6,028 bases of DNA from Actinomycetota bacterium (GCA_009927245.1 RFNI01000153.1:1-6028), one strand, 5' to 3'. Shown: positions 1 through 5,427, counted from the first letter of the stretch. Made by a program: numbers and translations. Notes: generated by a model from the letters alone, not told the origin.

Positions 1-2
1 AC

Positions 3-245
3 TCTGTTTTTGTTTCATCAAGAACAGGCGAGGGAATCCCAGAGCTACAGGCAAAGATTGCCTCACTGTTACCGCACCCGAATGTTTTCGTGCGAGTTCT
101 GATTCCTTATAACAGGGGAGACTTAGTTTCTAGGATGCACTTGAACTCAGAGATACAGAAGATTGAGTATCGCGAAGAGGGAACTTATATAGAAGCTCTA
201 GTTAGATCTGACATTGCTTCGGAACTAGAGCAATTCAAGTTTTAG
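3..245 (+). CDS. hflX: GTPase HflX, C-terminal end (5' truncated by window)
   Basis: The last 80 codons of a gene that begins before the window; frame 3 is open from the first base to a TAG at 243-245. Near the start it reads SSRTGEGIPEL, which fits the G5 motif (SA/SS-x-TGEGI) of a TRAFAC-class GTPase, followed by a short C-terminal domain (VRVLIPYNRGDLVSRMH, then EGTYIEALVRSDIASELEQF) of the kind that closes HflX proteins. HflX is a ribosome-associated GTPase that splits stalled or stressed ribosomes; it acts in the cytoplasm. The G1-G4 motifs lie outside the window, so nucleotide binding cannot be checked. Its stop codon overlaps that of the convergent lexA gene. Assignment to HflX rather than another Era/Obg-like GTPase rests on the C-terminal tail and on the hflX-lexA adjacency, which I recall from related actinobacteria. 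Confidence 0.85.
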   Translation, partial: SVFVSSRTGEGIPELQAKIASLLPHPNVFVRVLIPYNRGDLVSRMHLNSEIQKIEYREEGTYIEALVRSDIASELEQFKF

Positions 246-255
246 ATCTTGCGAA
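234..255. terminator. Possible weak shared hairpin at the hflX/lexA convergence
   Basis: TTCAAG at 234-239 can pair with CTTG-c-GAA at 248-255 (one bulged base, 8-nt loop) exactly over the two overlapping stop codons. The stem is AT-rich and no clear T-run follows on either strand, so it is only a candidate bidirectional terminator. Confidence 0.2.
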
Positions 256-847
256 GAACGCTAACTACAATTCCCATGATTGTTGCGTGAGTTCCATCAA
301 TTGGCTCAAAGGCACTGTTACGAGGTAGCAACCAAGTCTTTCCATCGCGCTGCTTGAAAGTCTTGACTGTTGCTTCGCCATCAAGTTCCGCAGCAACGAT
401 GTCGCCATTGTCCGCAGTCTTCTGGCTTCTAATAACGACCCAGTCACCATCACAGATAGCAGCGTCAATCATTGAGTCACCTTTGACTCTCAACATGAAT
501 AGCTCACCTGAGCCAACAAGTGTGCGAGGGAGGGGGAACATCTCTTCAACATTCTGGTCTGCAGTAATAGGGATACCGGCAGCAATCTGACCGACCAGGG
601 GAACCATTGCGGTAGCAGCCATTGGAACGACGTTATCCGCCTGACTAGAACTGGACTCTTCCCAGCCATCAGGGGTGATCAGGACTTCGATGTTCCTAGA
701 GAGGTTGTCCTGGCGACGGATGTAGCCCTTTTGCTCCAAATTGTCTAGCTGGTAGGAGACGCTGGCTACAGCACTGAGACCTACGGCCTCAGCAATTTCG
801 CGCATCGACGGAACAATTCCTCTTGTTGCCTTGCTCTGAAGGATCAT
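242..847 (-). CDS. lexA: SOS repressor LexA, N-terminally truncated by a probable frameshift
   Basis: Transcriptional repressor and self-cleaving S24 protease of the SOS response. From the ATG at 847 the open frame is 201 aa. Residues 11-45 hold the recognition part of the winged helix (VPSMREIAEAVGLS, then YQLDNLEQKGYIRR). The linker is followed by the cleavage site AAG (Ala90-Gly91) in VGQIAAGIPI, catalytic Ser125 in KGDSM and Lys162 in ATVKTF; the 37-residue Ser-Lys spacing equals that of E. coli LexA. The first helix, normally LTxRQxxILxxI, is missing from this frame. It is found upstream in the frame of a better start at 900 (see the 844-900 entry), so the original gene probably spanned 242-900 and coded for about 219 aa. 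The ATG at 847 has no Shine-Dalgarno of its own but overlaps the upstream frame's TGA as ATGA. The stop overlaps that of hflX. LexA identity is certain; whether this copy works is not. Confidence 0.93.
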   Translation of the reverse strand: MILQSKATRGIVPSMREIAEAVGLSAVASVSYQLDNLEQKGYIRRQDNLSRNIEVLITPDGWEESSSSQADNVVPMAATAMVPLVGQIAAGIPITADQNVEEMFPLPRTLVGSGELFMLRVKGDSMIDAAICDGDWVVIRSQKTADNGDIVAAELDGEATVKTFKQRDGKTWLLPRNSAFEPIDGTHATIMGIVVSVLRKI

Positions 848-900
848 TTGAAGGATTGCGCTTGGATATCGGTCAATGAATCACTGCTCTTGCGGGTCAT
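844..900 (-). other. Displaced 5' end of lexA (18-codon frame ending at the frameshift)
   Basis: Starting at the ATG at 900 (minus strand) this frame reads MTRKSSDSLTDIQAQSFK and stops at 846-844. SLTDIQA matches the start of the LexA family (LTxRQxxIL). The rest of that helix, AILQMI, continues directly in the lexA frame from about 859. Adding one base between about 857 and 868 (for example a G making GCGGCA) joins the two as LTDIQAxILQMI with the exact family spacing. This implies one base lost in the organism or in the sequence. Read literally, it is a short ORF overlapping the downstream ATG by ATGA, which could couple translation. Confidence 0.75.
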
Positions 901-906
901 TTTGAG

Positions 907-913
907 CCTCTCT
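907..913 (-). promoter_or_regulatory. Shine-Dalgarno of the original lexA start
   Basis: The minus strand reads AGAGAGG, then a 6-nt spacer (ctcaaa), then ATG at 900-898. No comparable site precedes the ATG at 847. This is the main reason to place the native lexA start at 900, out of frame with the rest of the gene as given. Confidence 0.65.
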
Positions 914-944
914 GAAGCACTTTTGGGTCGATGTCAGTGGTTGC

Positions 945-974
945 AGATTAGATGTCTAATAAGGCAACTATCAA
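945..974 (-). promoter_or_regulatory. Candidate lexA promoter P1
   Basis: On the minus strand TTGATA (974-969), an 18-bp spacer and TAATCT (950-945), about 45 bp upstream of the ATG at 900. The -10 hexamer and the spacer length are the same as in the rightward promoter. The -35 overlaps SOS box 1, so LexA bound there would block it. Confidence 0.5.
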
Positions 975-986
975 AAATGTATTCGA
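971..986. promoter_or_regulatory. LexA (SOS) box 1, degenerate
   Basis: TCAAAAATGTATTCGA compared with the Gram-positive LexA consensus TCGAAC-N4-GTTCGA matches 9 of 12 arm positions. It overlaps the candidate lexA -35 element. It is half of a 30-bp direct repeat with box 2. Confidence 0.45.
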
Positions 987-1004
987 TTTATTGAGAAATA
1001 TCAA
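976..1004 (-). promoter_or_regulatory. Candidate lexA promoter P2
   Basis: On the minus strand TTGATA (1004-999), a 17-bp spacer and TACATT (981-976). Its -35 touches SOS box 2 and its -10 lies in SOS box 1. It is an alternative to P1, with a weaker -10 but the ideal spacer. Confidence 0.3.
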
Positions 1005-1016
1005 ACACATTTTCGA
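1001..1016. promoter_or_regulatory. LexA (SOS) box 2
   Basis: TCAAACACATTTTCGA matches 10 of 12 arm positions of TCGAAC-N4-GTTCGA, with the two changes at symmetric places. It lies between the lexA and LysM promoters. Confidence 0.55.
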
Positions 1017-1033
1017 TAAAAAGCCAAAAATTC

Positions 1034-1063
1034 TTGACAACTATCAAATATTTCCCGTAATCT
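1034..1063 (+). promoter_or_regulatory. Promoter of the LysM gene
   Basis: A perfect TTGACA (1034-1039), an 18-bp spacer and TAATCT (1058-1063) predict a start near 1070, giving a leader of about 30 nt. SOS box 3 lies at about +4 to +19. Confidence 0.6.
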
Positions 1064-1072
1064 TGTTCGTAT

Positions 1073-1088
1073 TAGAACAAATGTTCGA
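1073..1088. promoter_or_regulatory. LexA (SOS) box 3, near-consensus
   Basis: TAGAACAAATGTTCGA matches 11 of 12 arm positions, with perfect GAAC-AAAT-GTTC at 1075-1086. It sits just downstream of the predicted start of the rightward transcript and ends 13 bp before the LysM gene start, a position where bound LexA would block transcription of that gene. Confidence 0.75.
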
Positions 1089-1101
1089 AGAAAGGGCAGA
1101 A

Positions 1102-1506
1102 ATGTCAGCTCAGATCATAGAGTTCCCAATGGACCGTATTCGCCAGGCTAAGCCAGTAGCGTCAGCCCGCAGAGTCCAGACCTACGTCCAGCCTGTAAGG
1201 CCATCGGTTCGTATCGCACGCAAGGTCATTGCCTGGACAGTCGTCTTGGTGACTGCCTACCTATTCTTCTTCGGTCAAGCATCCTCAATCGAGCCTGCTG
1301 GAGCTTCAGACACTGCGGTTTCCACTCAGACAACAAAGAACTTCACCTACGTAACTGTCCAGAGCGGCGATTCACTTTGGGCAATTGCCGAGCGCAATAG
1401 CAACGGTGGCGATGTTCGAGACTTCATTCAGGAGATCATTGCCTTGAATAACCTCACTGACAGCGTTGTTTCTGCTGGAATGCAGTTGGCTATTCCTAGA
1501 AGTTAG
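1102..1506 (+). CDS. SOS-linked membrane protein with LysM domain (ChiZ/DivS/YneA-type division inhibitor)
   Basis: A 134-aa protein in three parts: a basic cytoplasmic N-terminus of about 40 residues (starting MSAQIIEFPMDRIRQ), one membrane helix at about 42-58 (KVIAWTVVLVTAYLFFF), and an outer part with a linker and a LysM peptidoglycan-binding domain at about 82-132 (VTVQSGDSLWAIAERN ... AGMQLAIPRS). The ATG at 1102 is chosen because AAAGGG lies 5 nt upstream (1091-1096). The longer frame open from 952 would run through the promoter and LexA boxes, and its first 50 codons look unlike protein. Divergence from lexA plus a LexA box at its promoter matches Rv2719c (ChiZ) of M. tuberculosis, divS of Corynebacterium and yneA of Bacillus, which halt division during SOS. 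The sequence shows the architecture and operator; the division role is inferred from position and family. No catalytic domain is visible. Confidence 0.82.
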   Translation: MSAQIIEFPMDRIRQAKPVASARRVQTYVQPVRPSVRIARKVIAWTVVLVTAYLFFFGQASSIEPAGASDTAVSTQTTKNFTYVTVQSGDSLWAIAERNSNGGDVRDFIQEIIALNNLTDSVVSAGMQLAIPRS

Positions 1507-1526
1507 TCTTTTCAGTTCTTGCTTAG

Positions 1527-1532
1527 TAACCT
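1527..1532 (+). promoter_or_regulatory. Possible -10 element for a leaderless hisC transcript
   Basis: TAACCT occupies positions -12 to -7 relative to the A of the hisC ATG, and no Shine-Dalgarno is present in the 32-bp gap. Actinobacteria often use TANNNT -10 elements with leaderless messages. No convincing -35 is seen (TTAGTC at 1503-1508 is poor). Confidence 0.3.
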
Positions 1533-1538
1533 TAACTA

Positions 1539-2618
1539 ATGACTGAGCTGAACGATCTTCCAATTCGCGATTCCCTAAAGGGTAAAAAGCCTTACGGTGC
1601 GCCTCAGCTTCATGTCCCTGTAGCTCTAAACGTGAATGAAAACACTCACGACATAAGCGAGCCGGTCCTCGTAGATATCATCAGCCGCTTGGCTCTAGCT
1701 CTCAAAGACATTAACCGTTACCCAGATAGAGAATTCACCAATCTGAGAAAGTCTTTGGCTCTCTACCTAGAAAACGGCCTTACTGAAGATCAACTCTGGG
1801 CAGCAAACGGGTCAAATGAAATCCTTCAGCAGATGTTCATGGCCTTTGGTGGACCAGGTCGTAAAGCCCTTAGCTTTAGCCCGACATACAGCATGTATCC
1901 GATCATCGCGAGTTCAACGGACACCAACTATGTCGAGGTAAAGAGATCTACTAGGTACGAGCTAAGCGAAGAACTAGTTGTAGAGGCAATTGCTGAGCAC
2001 AAACCAAACATCACAATCATTTGTTCACCTAATAACCCAACTGGAACACCCGTTTCCATCGAGGTAATCAAGGCTGCCTATGAAGCTACCGATGGAATCC
2101 TGGTAGTTGATGAGGCTTATGCGGAATTCTCGCTAAACAATGACTCTGCTCTGTCGCTTCTTGAAGGTAGAGAACGTTTGATTATCAGTCGCACCATGTC
2201 TAAGGCTTTTGCTTTTGCCGGTGCGAGAGTTGGTTACCTAGCTGCAGATAAGGCAGTTTGCGATGCTATGAGATTGGTAAGGCTTCCGTATCACCTAAGT
2301 GCTCTAACTCAAGCTGCCGCAGAGGCCGCATTGGATCACAGTGCCGAGATGCTGAGAACTGTAAGTGAGATTAGAGAGCAACGAGACAGGCTTTATGTTG
2401 CTCTTCAAGATTTGGGACTCGACCCTTACCGAAGTGATGCCAACTTCATACTCGTTGGTGGAATCGAAAACCCGGATGCAGTTTGGAACGCACTGCTTGA
2501 ACGTGGCATCTTGGTCAGGAATGTGGGAATCCCGAACACCCTCAGAATCACAGCTGGAACCGAGTCAGAAACTACGGCCGTAATTGAAGCCATGGCTGAA
2601 CTTCTAGGCACAAAGTAG
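1539..2618 (+). CDS. hisC: Histidinol-phosphate aminotransferase
   Basis: PLP-dependent fold-type I aminotransferase that converts imidazole-acetol phosphate and glutamate to histidinol phosphate and 2-oxoglutarate, in the cytoplasm. At 359 aa it is normal length. Visible landmarks are LNVNEN at 30-35, NRYPD at 59-63, the cofactor-contacting NGSNE at 90-94, SPNNPTG at 163-169 (Asn166 to the PLP ring), VVDEAYAEF at 189-197 (Asp191 to the pyridine N, Tyr194), SRTMSKAFAFAGARVGY with Schiff-base Lys222 and phosphate-binding Arg230, and LRITAG at 335-340 with carboxylate-binding Arg336. The start gives the usual N-terminal length but has no clear ribosome site. It follows the LysM gene by 32 bp with no terminator, so SOS read-through into it is possible. 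HisC-family enzymes may also take aromatic substrates; the hisBHA neighbours argue for histidine. Confidence 0.95.
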   Translation: MTELNDLPIRDSLKGKKPYGAPQLHVPVALNVNENTHDISEPVLVDIISRLALALKDINRYPDREFTNLRKSLALYLENGLTEDQLWAANGSNEILQQMFMAFGGPGRKALSFSPTYSMYPIIASSTDTNYVEVKRSTRYELSEELVVEAIAEHKPNITIICSPNNPTGTPVSIEVIKAAYEATDGILVVDEAYAEFSLNNDSALSLLEGRERLIISRTMSKAFAFAGARVGYLAADKAVCDAMRLVRLPYHLSALTQAAAEAALDHSAEMLRTVSEIREQRDRLYVALQDLGLDPYRSDANFILVGGIENPDAVWNALLERGILVRNVGIPNTLRITAGTESETTAVIEAMAELLGTK

Positions 2619-2623
2619 AATTA

Positions 2624-2650
2624 GGGATAGGCCAAGGTCGGCCAATCTCC
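2624..2650 (+). other. Imperfect stem-loop in the hisC-hisB gap
   Basis: GGCC at 2630-2633 pairs with GGCC at 2640-2643 around the loop AAGGTC. After an A/A mismatch, GAT pairs with ATC, and GG with CC past a bulged T. No T-run follows, so it is not a typical terminator; it could be an mRNA-processing or stability element in this 60-bp gap, the longest in the his cluster. Confidence 0.3.
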
Positions 2651-2664
2651 CCACAAACATTGCT

Positions 2665-2671
2665 GGAAAGG
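2665..2671 (+). promoter_or_regulatory. hisB Shine-Dalgarno
   Basis: GGAAAGG, 7 nt before the ATG at 2679, fixes the hisB start. Confidence 0.6.
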
Positions 2672-2678
2672 CAAGTAA

Positions 2679-3278
2679 ATGAGTCGTAGCGCATTTATCG
2701 AACGTAAGACTTCTGAGTCATCGGTAAAACTTAGCCTCAACCTAGATGGAACTGGTAAGTCATCCATCAACACCACTGTGCCTTTCTATGACCACTTACT
2801 AACTGCTTTCTCTAAGCACTCAATGATTGATTTGGAAATTGAATCATCTGGGGATACCGAAATTGATATTCACCACACTGTCGAAGACACCGCAATTGTT
2901 TTAGGTCAAGCTCTGAAGCAAGCATTGGGTGATAAGTCAGGCATTGCTCGTTATGGAGATGCAACAGTTCCATTGGACGATGCACTTGTGCGTGCTGTTG
3001 TTGATCTTTCTGGAAGACCGTATCTTTCACACACAGGAGAGCCAGCAGGTTTTGAGTTTCACGCAATCGGGGGACACTTCACTGGTTCTTTAGTTAGACA
3101 CGTTTTCGAGGCAATCGTTCTGAATGCGGATATCACAGTGCACGTCAACGTTCTTGATGGTCGTGACCCTCACCACATTGCTGAAACTGAATTCAAAGCT
3201 TTTGCCCGCGCACTTCGTAAAGCAGTTGAGAATGATCCACGCGTTATTGGTGTGCCTTCAACTAAAGGTTCTCTGTGA
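2679..3278 (+). CDS. hisB: Imidazoleglycerol-phosphate dehydratase
   Basis: Mn-dependent dehydratase converting imidazole glycerol phosphate to imidazole-acetol phosphate, the substrate of the upstream hisC product. At 199 aa it is the single-function form, without the histidinol-phosphatase domain of enterobacterial HisB. Metal-site motifs are all present: YDHLL with His39, KHS at 46-48, DIHHTVEDTA at 63-72 with His65, His66 and Glu69, and DPHHIAETEFKAFARALR from 163, with His165, His166 and Glu169. RYG at 91-93 and the C-terminal STKGSL are also family-typical. The family assembles as a 24-mer. The gene has a good ribosome site and its end overlaps hisH by 4 bp (GTGA), pointing to one transcript with coupled translation. 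Nothing is missing. Confidence 0.97.
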   Translation: MSRSAFIERKTSESSVKLSLNLDGTGKSSINTTVPFYDHLLTAFSKHSMIDLEIESSGDTEIDIHHTVEDTAIVLGQALKQALGDKSGIARYGDATVPLDDALVRAVVDLSGRPYLSHTGEPAGFEFHAIGGHFTGSLVRHVFEAIVLNADITVHVNVLDGRDPHHIAETEFKAFARALRKAVENDPRVIGVPSTKGSL

Positions 3279-3907
3279 CCCAAGCCAAAGTCGTTGTTCT
3301 TGATTACGGAAGTGGAAATGTTCACTCAGTAGTCAACGCGTTAGTGAATCAGGGTGCTGAAGTTGAGCTAACCGAAGATAGAGCAAAAGCATTAGAAGCT
3401 GATGGTTTAGTAGTTCCTGGAGTAGGTGCATTTGCAACAGTGATGGATCAACTAAATGCGATTGGTGCACCTTCACTTATTGATCAAAGACTTTCTGCAG
3501 GTAAACCTGTCCTTGGGATTTGTGTTGGACTACAAGTTCTTTTTGATTCTGGTAATGAGCATGGAATCGATACCGAAGGTTTAGGTCAGTGGCCTGGAGC
3601 AGTTACCAAACTAGATTCACCAACTCTTCCTCACATCGGTTGGAATACAGTTCAAGTTCCTGAAGGTTCGAAACTCTTTGAAGGTATTGAGAATGAGCGT
3701 TTCTACTTTGTTCATTCTTATGGAGCAGCAGACTTTGCTTTAGAACGTGAAACCGCATTTGAAAAACCTAAGGTCACTTGGGCAGAGTATGGTTCAAGAT
3801 TTGTTGCTGCGGTGGAGAATGGTCCGCTAACTGCAACTCAATTTCATCCTGAAAAATCAGGTCAGGCAGGGCTTAGGCTTATCGCCAATTGGTTAGAGAC
3901 ACTTTAG
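3275..3907 (+). CDS. hisH: Imidazole glycerol phosphate synthase, glutaminase subunit HisH
   Basis: Class I glutamine amidotransferase that supplies ammonia through a channel to HisF; together they turn PRFAR into imidazole glycerol phosphate and AICAR. At 210 aa it is normal size. Catalytic triad: Cys83 in GICVGLQVLF, His191 and Glu193 in QFHPEKSG. The N-terminal DYGSGNVHSV (10-19) and the oxyanion-strand motif PGVGAF (48-53) are intact. The start is GTG at 3275, overlapping the hisB TGA as GTGA, with AAAGG (3264-3268) 6 nt upstream. The partner hisF is not in this window, although its partner and the priA gene supplying its substrate are; it must be encoded elsewhere if the pathway is complete. 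Confidence 0.97.
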   Translation: MTQAKVVVLDYGSGNVHSVVNALVNQGAEVELTEDRAKALEADGLVVPGVGAFATVMDQLNAIGAPSLIDQRLSAGKPVLGICVGLQVLFDSGNEHGIDTEGLGQWPGAVTKLDSPTLPHIGWNTVQVPEGSKLFEGIENERFYFVHSYGAADFALERETAFEKPKVTWAEYGSRFVAAVENGPLTATQFHPEKSGQAGLRLIANWLETL

Positions 3908-3919
3908 ATAGGGCAACTC

Positions 3920-4651
3920 ATGTCAGGCAAATTAGTTCTACTTCCAGCAGTTGATGTTGCTGATGGTAAAGCGGTAAGACTCAGCCAAGGCGCGGCTGGA
4001 ACAGAGACTGACTATGGTTCACCTATTGAAGCGGCTCAATTGTTTATTGACGCAGGAGCTGAATGGATTCACCTCGTTGATCTGGATGCCGCATTCTCAA
4101 GAGGTGAGAACAGAGCAATAATCAAATCAGTCATCGACAATTCGAATGGAATAAACATTGAACTCAGCGGTGGCATTAGAGACACCGATTCACTTGATGC
4201 AGCACTAGCTGCAGGAGCGACAAGAGTAAACCTCGGAACTGCAGCACTAGAGAATCCAGAGTGGACAGCTGAGGTTATTGCTCTTCACGGTGAGAAAATT
4301 GCTGTTGGTTTAGATGTTCGCGGAACCACACTTGCTGCTCGCGGTTGGACAGAAGACGGCGGAGATCTATTTGAAGTTCTTGAACGCTTAGAAGCAGCGG
4401 GCTGTGCTCGCTATGTTGTTACCGATGTAACAAAGGATGGAATGCTACTTGGCCCAAACATTGAGATGTTGAAACAAGTTCTAGCCAGAACAAACAAACC
4501 TGTAATTGCTTCTGGTGGAATATCATCACTAGATGATCTAAAGAACCTTAGAGAGCTGGTGCCACTAGGTCTTGAAGGAGCGATTCTAGGTAAGTCTTTG
4601 TATGCGGGTAAATTCACACTCGAGCAAGCACTGGTTGTTGCAGGATACTAA
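3920..4651 (+). CDS. priA: Phosphoribosyl isomerase A (HisA, probably bifunctional HisA/TrpF)
   Basis: (beta-alpha)8-barrel isomerase converting ProFAR to PRFAR, the substrate of HisF/HisH. Residues match the actinobacterial PriA type as I recall the M. tuberculosis enzyme: Asp12 in LLPAVDV (Mtb Asp11), Arg20 in AVRL (Arg19), RGWT with Arg141 and Trp143 (Arg143, Trp145), and Asp173 in VTDVTKDG (Asp175). The segments WIHLVDLDAAF (49-59), ELSGGIRD (81-88), NLGTAALE (104-111) and ASGGISSLDDL (197-207) are typical of the group. PriA also isomerises phosphoribosylanthranilate in tryptophan synthesis, replacing TrpF; that second activity is inferred, not shown. It lies 12 bp after hisH with a short GGG ribosome site, and its TAA shares a base with the next ATG. 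Confidence 0.93.
   Translation: MSGKLVLLPAVDVADGKAVRLSQGAAGTETDYGSPIEAAQLFIDAGAEWIHLVDLDAAFSRGENRAIIKSVIDNSNGINIELSGGIRDTDSLDAALAAGATRVNLGTAALENPEWTAEVIALHGEKIAVGLDVRGTTLAARGWTEDGGDLFEVLERLEAAGCARYVVTDVTKDGMLLGPNIEMLKQVLARTNKPVIASGGISSLDDLKNLRELVPLGLEGAILGKSLYAGKFTLEQALVVAGY
4641..4645 (+). promoter_or_regulatory. Ribosome site of the SseB-family gene inside the priA 3' end
   Basis: CAGGA, 5 nt before the ATG at 4651, lies in the last codons of priA. The stop and start share one base (TAATG), so translation of the two genes is probably coupled. Confidence 0.45.
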
Positions 4652-5418
4652 TGTCTGAACATGACAAGTTCACCGACTCTGCTGGAGTTCCTTGGGAGGG
4701 AAGAAGTTTCCACGAGAACCCATTTAGTTCTGATACAGGTGAAGCAGATCCTGAACTTCTGAGAGCACTCCTTGAATTCAAAACCTCATCGTCAAACCAG
4801 AGTGAAGTTGTAATGGCATTTGCGAACGCACGAGTTCTGATTCCTTTGATTGCAACTCTTGGTGAATCAGGGGAGGGTGCTCACGGTCATCAAGTTGATA
4901 AGAGTGCTGAACTTTCCATCGTGAGTGTTAGAACACCGGATAACCAAAACGGTTTGCCGATTTTCACGTCTGTTGAGTCAATGTCTAGATGGAATCCTAA
5001 AGCTAGACCTGTTCCTAATAACGGTAGAACTGTCGCGCTTGCAGCAGTGAGTGAAGGTAACACTCGGGTTGTATTGGATCCAGGCAGTGAAACTGAGTTC
5101 GTTTTTCGAAGACCTGCATTAGAAGCGATTGCGCAAGGTTTCAGTTGGAGTGTTCCAAACCTGAATACCGAAGTGATTGAAATAGTTGATTCAGCATTGG
5201 CAAACATCGCGGAGGTAAGGAACTTCACTCTGCTAAATGCCGACCCAAGTGCAAAGTTACTTGGACATGAACTGGAAGTCGTTATCTATCTAGCAGCTGA
5301 CTTGGATAAGACCCGTCTCGGGGAGATCCAGAAGGAGTTTCTTCAGGAGATTTCAACGAGCAAACGGTTTGTTGAACTCGTTGACTCGGTTGGGTTGAAG
5401 TTCCTGCCGGCTAGTTAA
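4651..5418 (+). CDS. SseB-family protein of unknown function
   Basis: A 255-aa, probably cytoplasmic protein with no signal peptide or membrane helix. Residues about 35-165 look like the SseB N-terminal domain: LLRALLEFK, then MAFANARVLIPLIA (55-68), LSIVSVRTPDNQNGLPIFTSVESMSRWNP (88-116), and GRTVALAAVSEGNTRVVLDPGSETEFVFRRPALEAIA (125-161). The C-terminal 85 residues resemble a second alpha/beta segment with LEVVIYLAADLD. In enterobacteria SseB was named for enhancing serine sensitivity; no biochemical role is established for the actinobacterial versions that follow priA. The first 30 residues are polar and low in conservation signals. Its start overlaps the priA stop, so it is co-expressed with the his genes, but that does not prove a role in histidine synthesis. 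Its end overlaps the convergent DUF1844 gene by 8 bp. Confidence 0.8.
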   Translation: MSEHDKFTDSAGVPWEGRSFHENPFSSDTGEADPELLRALLEFKTSSSNQSEVVMAFANARVLIPLIATLGESGEGAHGHQVDKSAELSIVSVRTPDNQNGLPIFTSVESMSRWNPKARPVPNNGRTVALAAVSEGNTRVVLDPGSETEFVFRRPALEAIAQGFSWSVPNLNTEVIEIVDSALANIAEVRNFTLLNADPSAKLLGHELEVVIYLAADLDKTRLGEIQKEFLQEISTSKRFVELVDSVGLKFLPAS

Positions 5419-5427
5419 CTGGACCGG
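5407..5427. terminator. Possible bidirectional hairpin at the sseB/DUF1844 convergence
   Basis: CCGGCTAG (5407-5414) pairs with CTGG-a-CCGG (5419-5427) around a TTAA loop, with one G-T pair and one bulge, directly over the two overlapping stop codons. The T-content after it is modest on + (TGTATTTCT) and poor on the minus side, so the terminator reading is tentative. Confidence 0.35.

Larger units (their letters stand above)
969..1020. repeat. 22-bp direct repeat, period 30 (SOS boxes 1 and 2)
   Basis: Bases 969-990 and 999-1020 both begin TATCAAA and contain TTCGAT; they agree at 16 of 22 positions. A third TATCAAA occurs at 1042-1048 without the rest of the unit. The pattern suggests duplication of an operator with its flank. 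Confidence 0.6.

Noticed and set aside
354..590. 78-codon plus-strand ORF inside lexA
   Set aside because: It is antisense to well-conserved LexA protease-domain codons and has no ribosome site or recognisable domain; a shadow.
952..1101. 50-codon N-terminal extension of the LysM protein from an ATG at 952
   Set aside because: It would run through the promoter and all three LexA boxes, is AT-rich and unlike the rest of the protein, and the ATG at 1102 has its own Shine-Dalgarno.
2619..2678. Riboswitch or his attenuator in the hisC-hisB gap
   Set aside because: The gap is only 60 bp, with one imperfect hairpin, no run of His codons and no T-run.
4890..5228. 112-codon minus-strand ORF inside the SseB-family gene
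   Set aside because: It is antisense to a coherent SseB domain, serine/threonine/leucine-rich as antisense frames often are, and has no supporting context.
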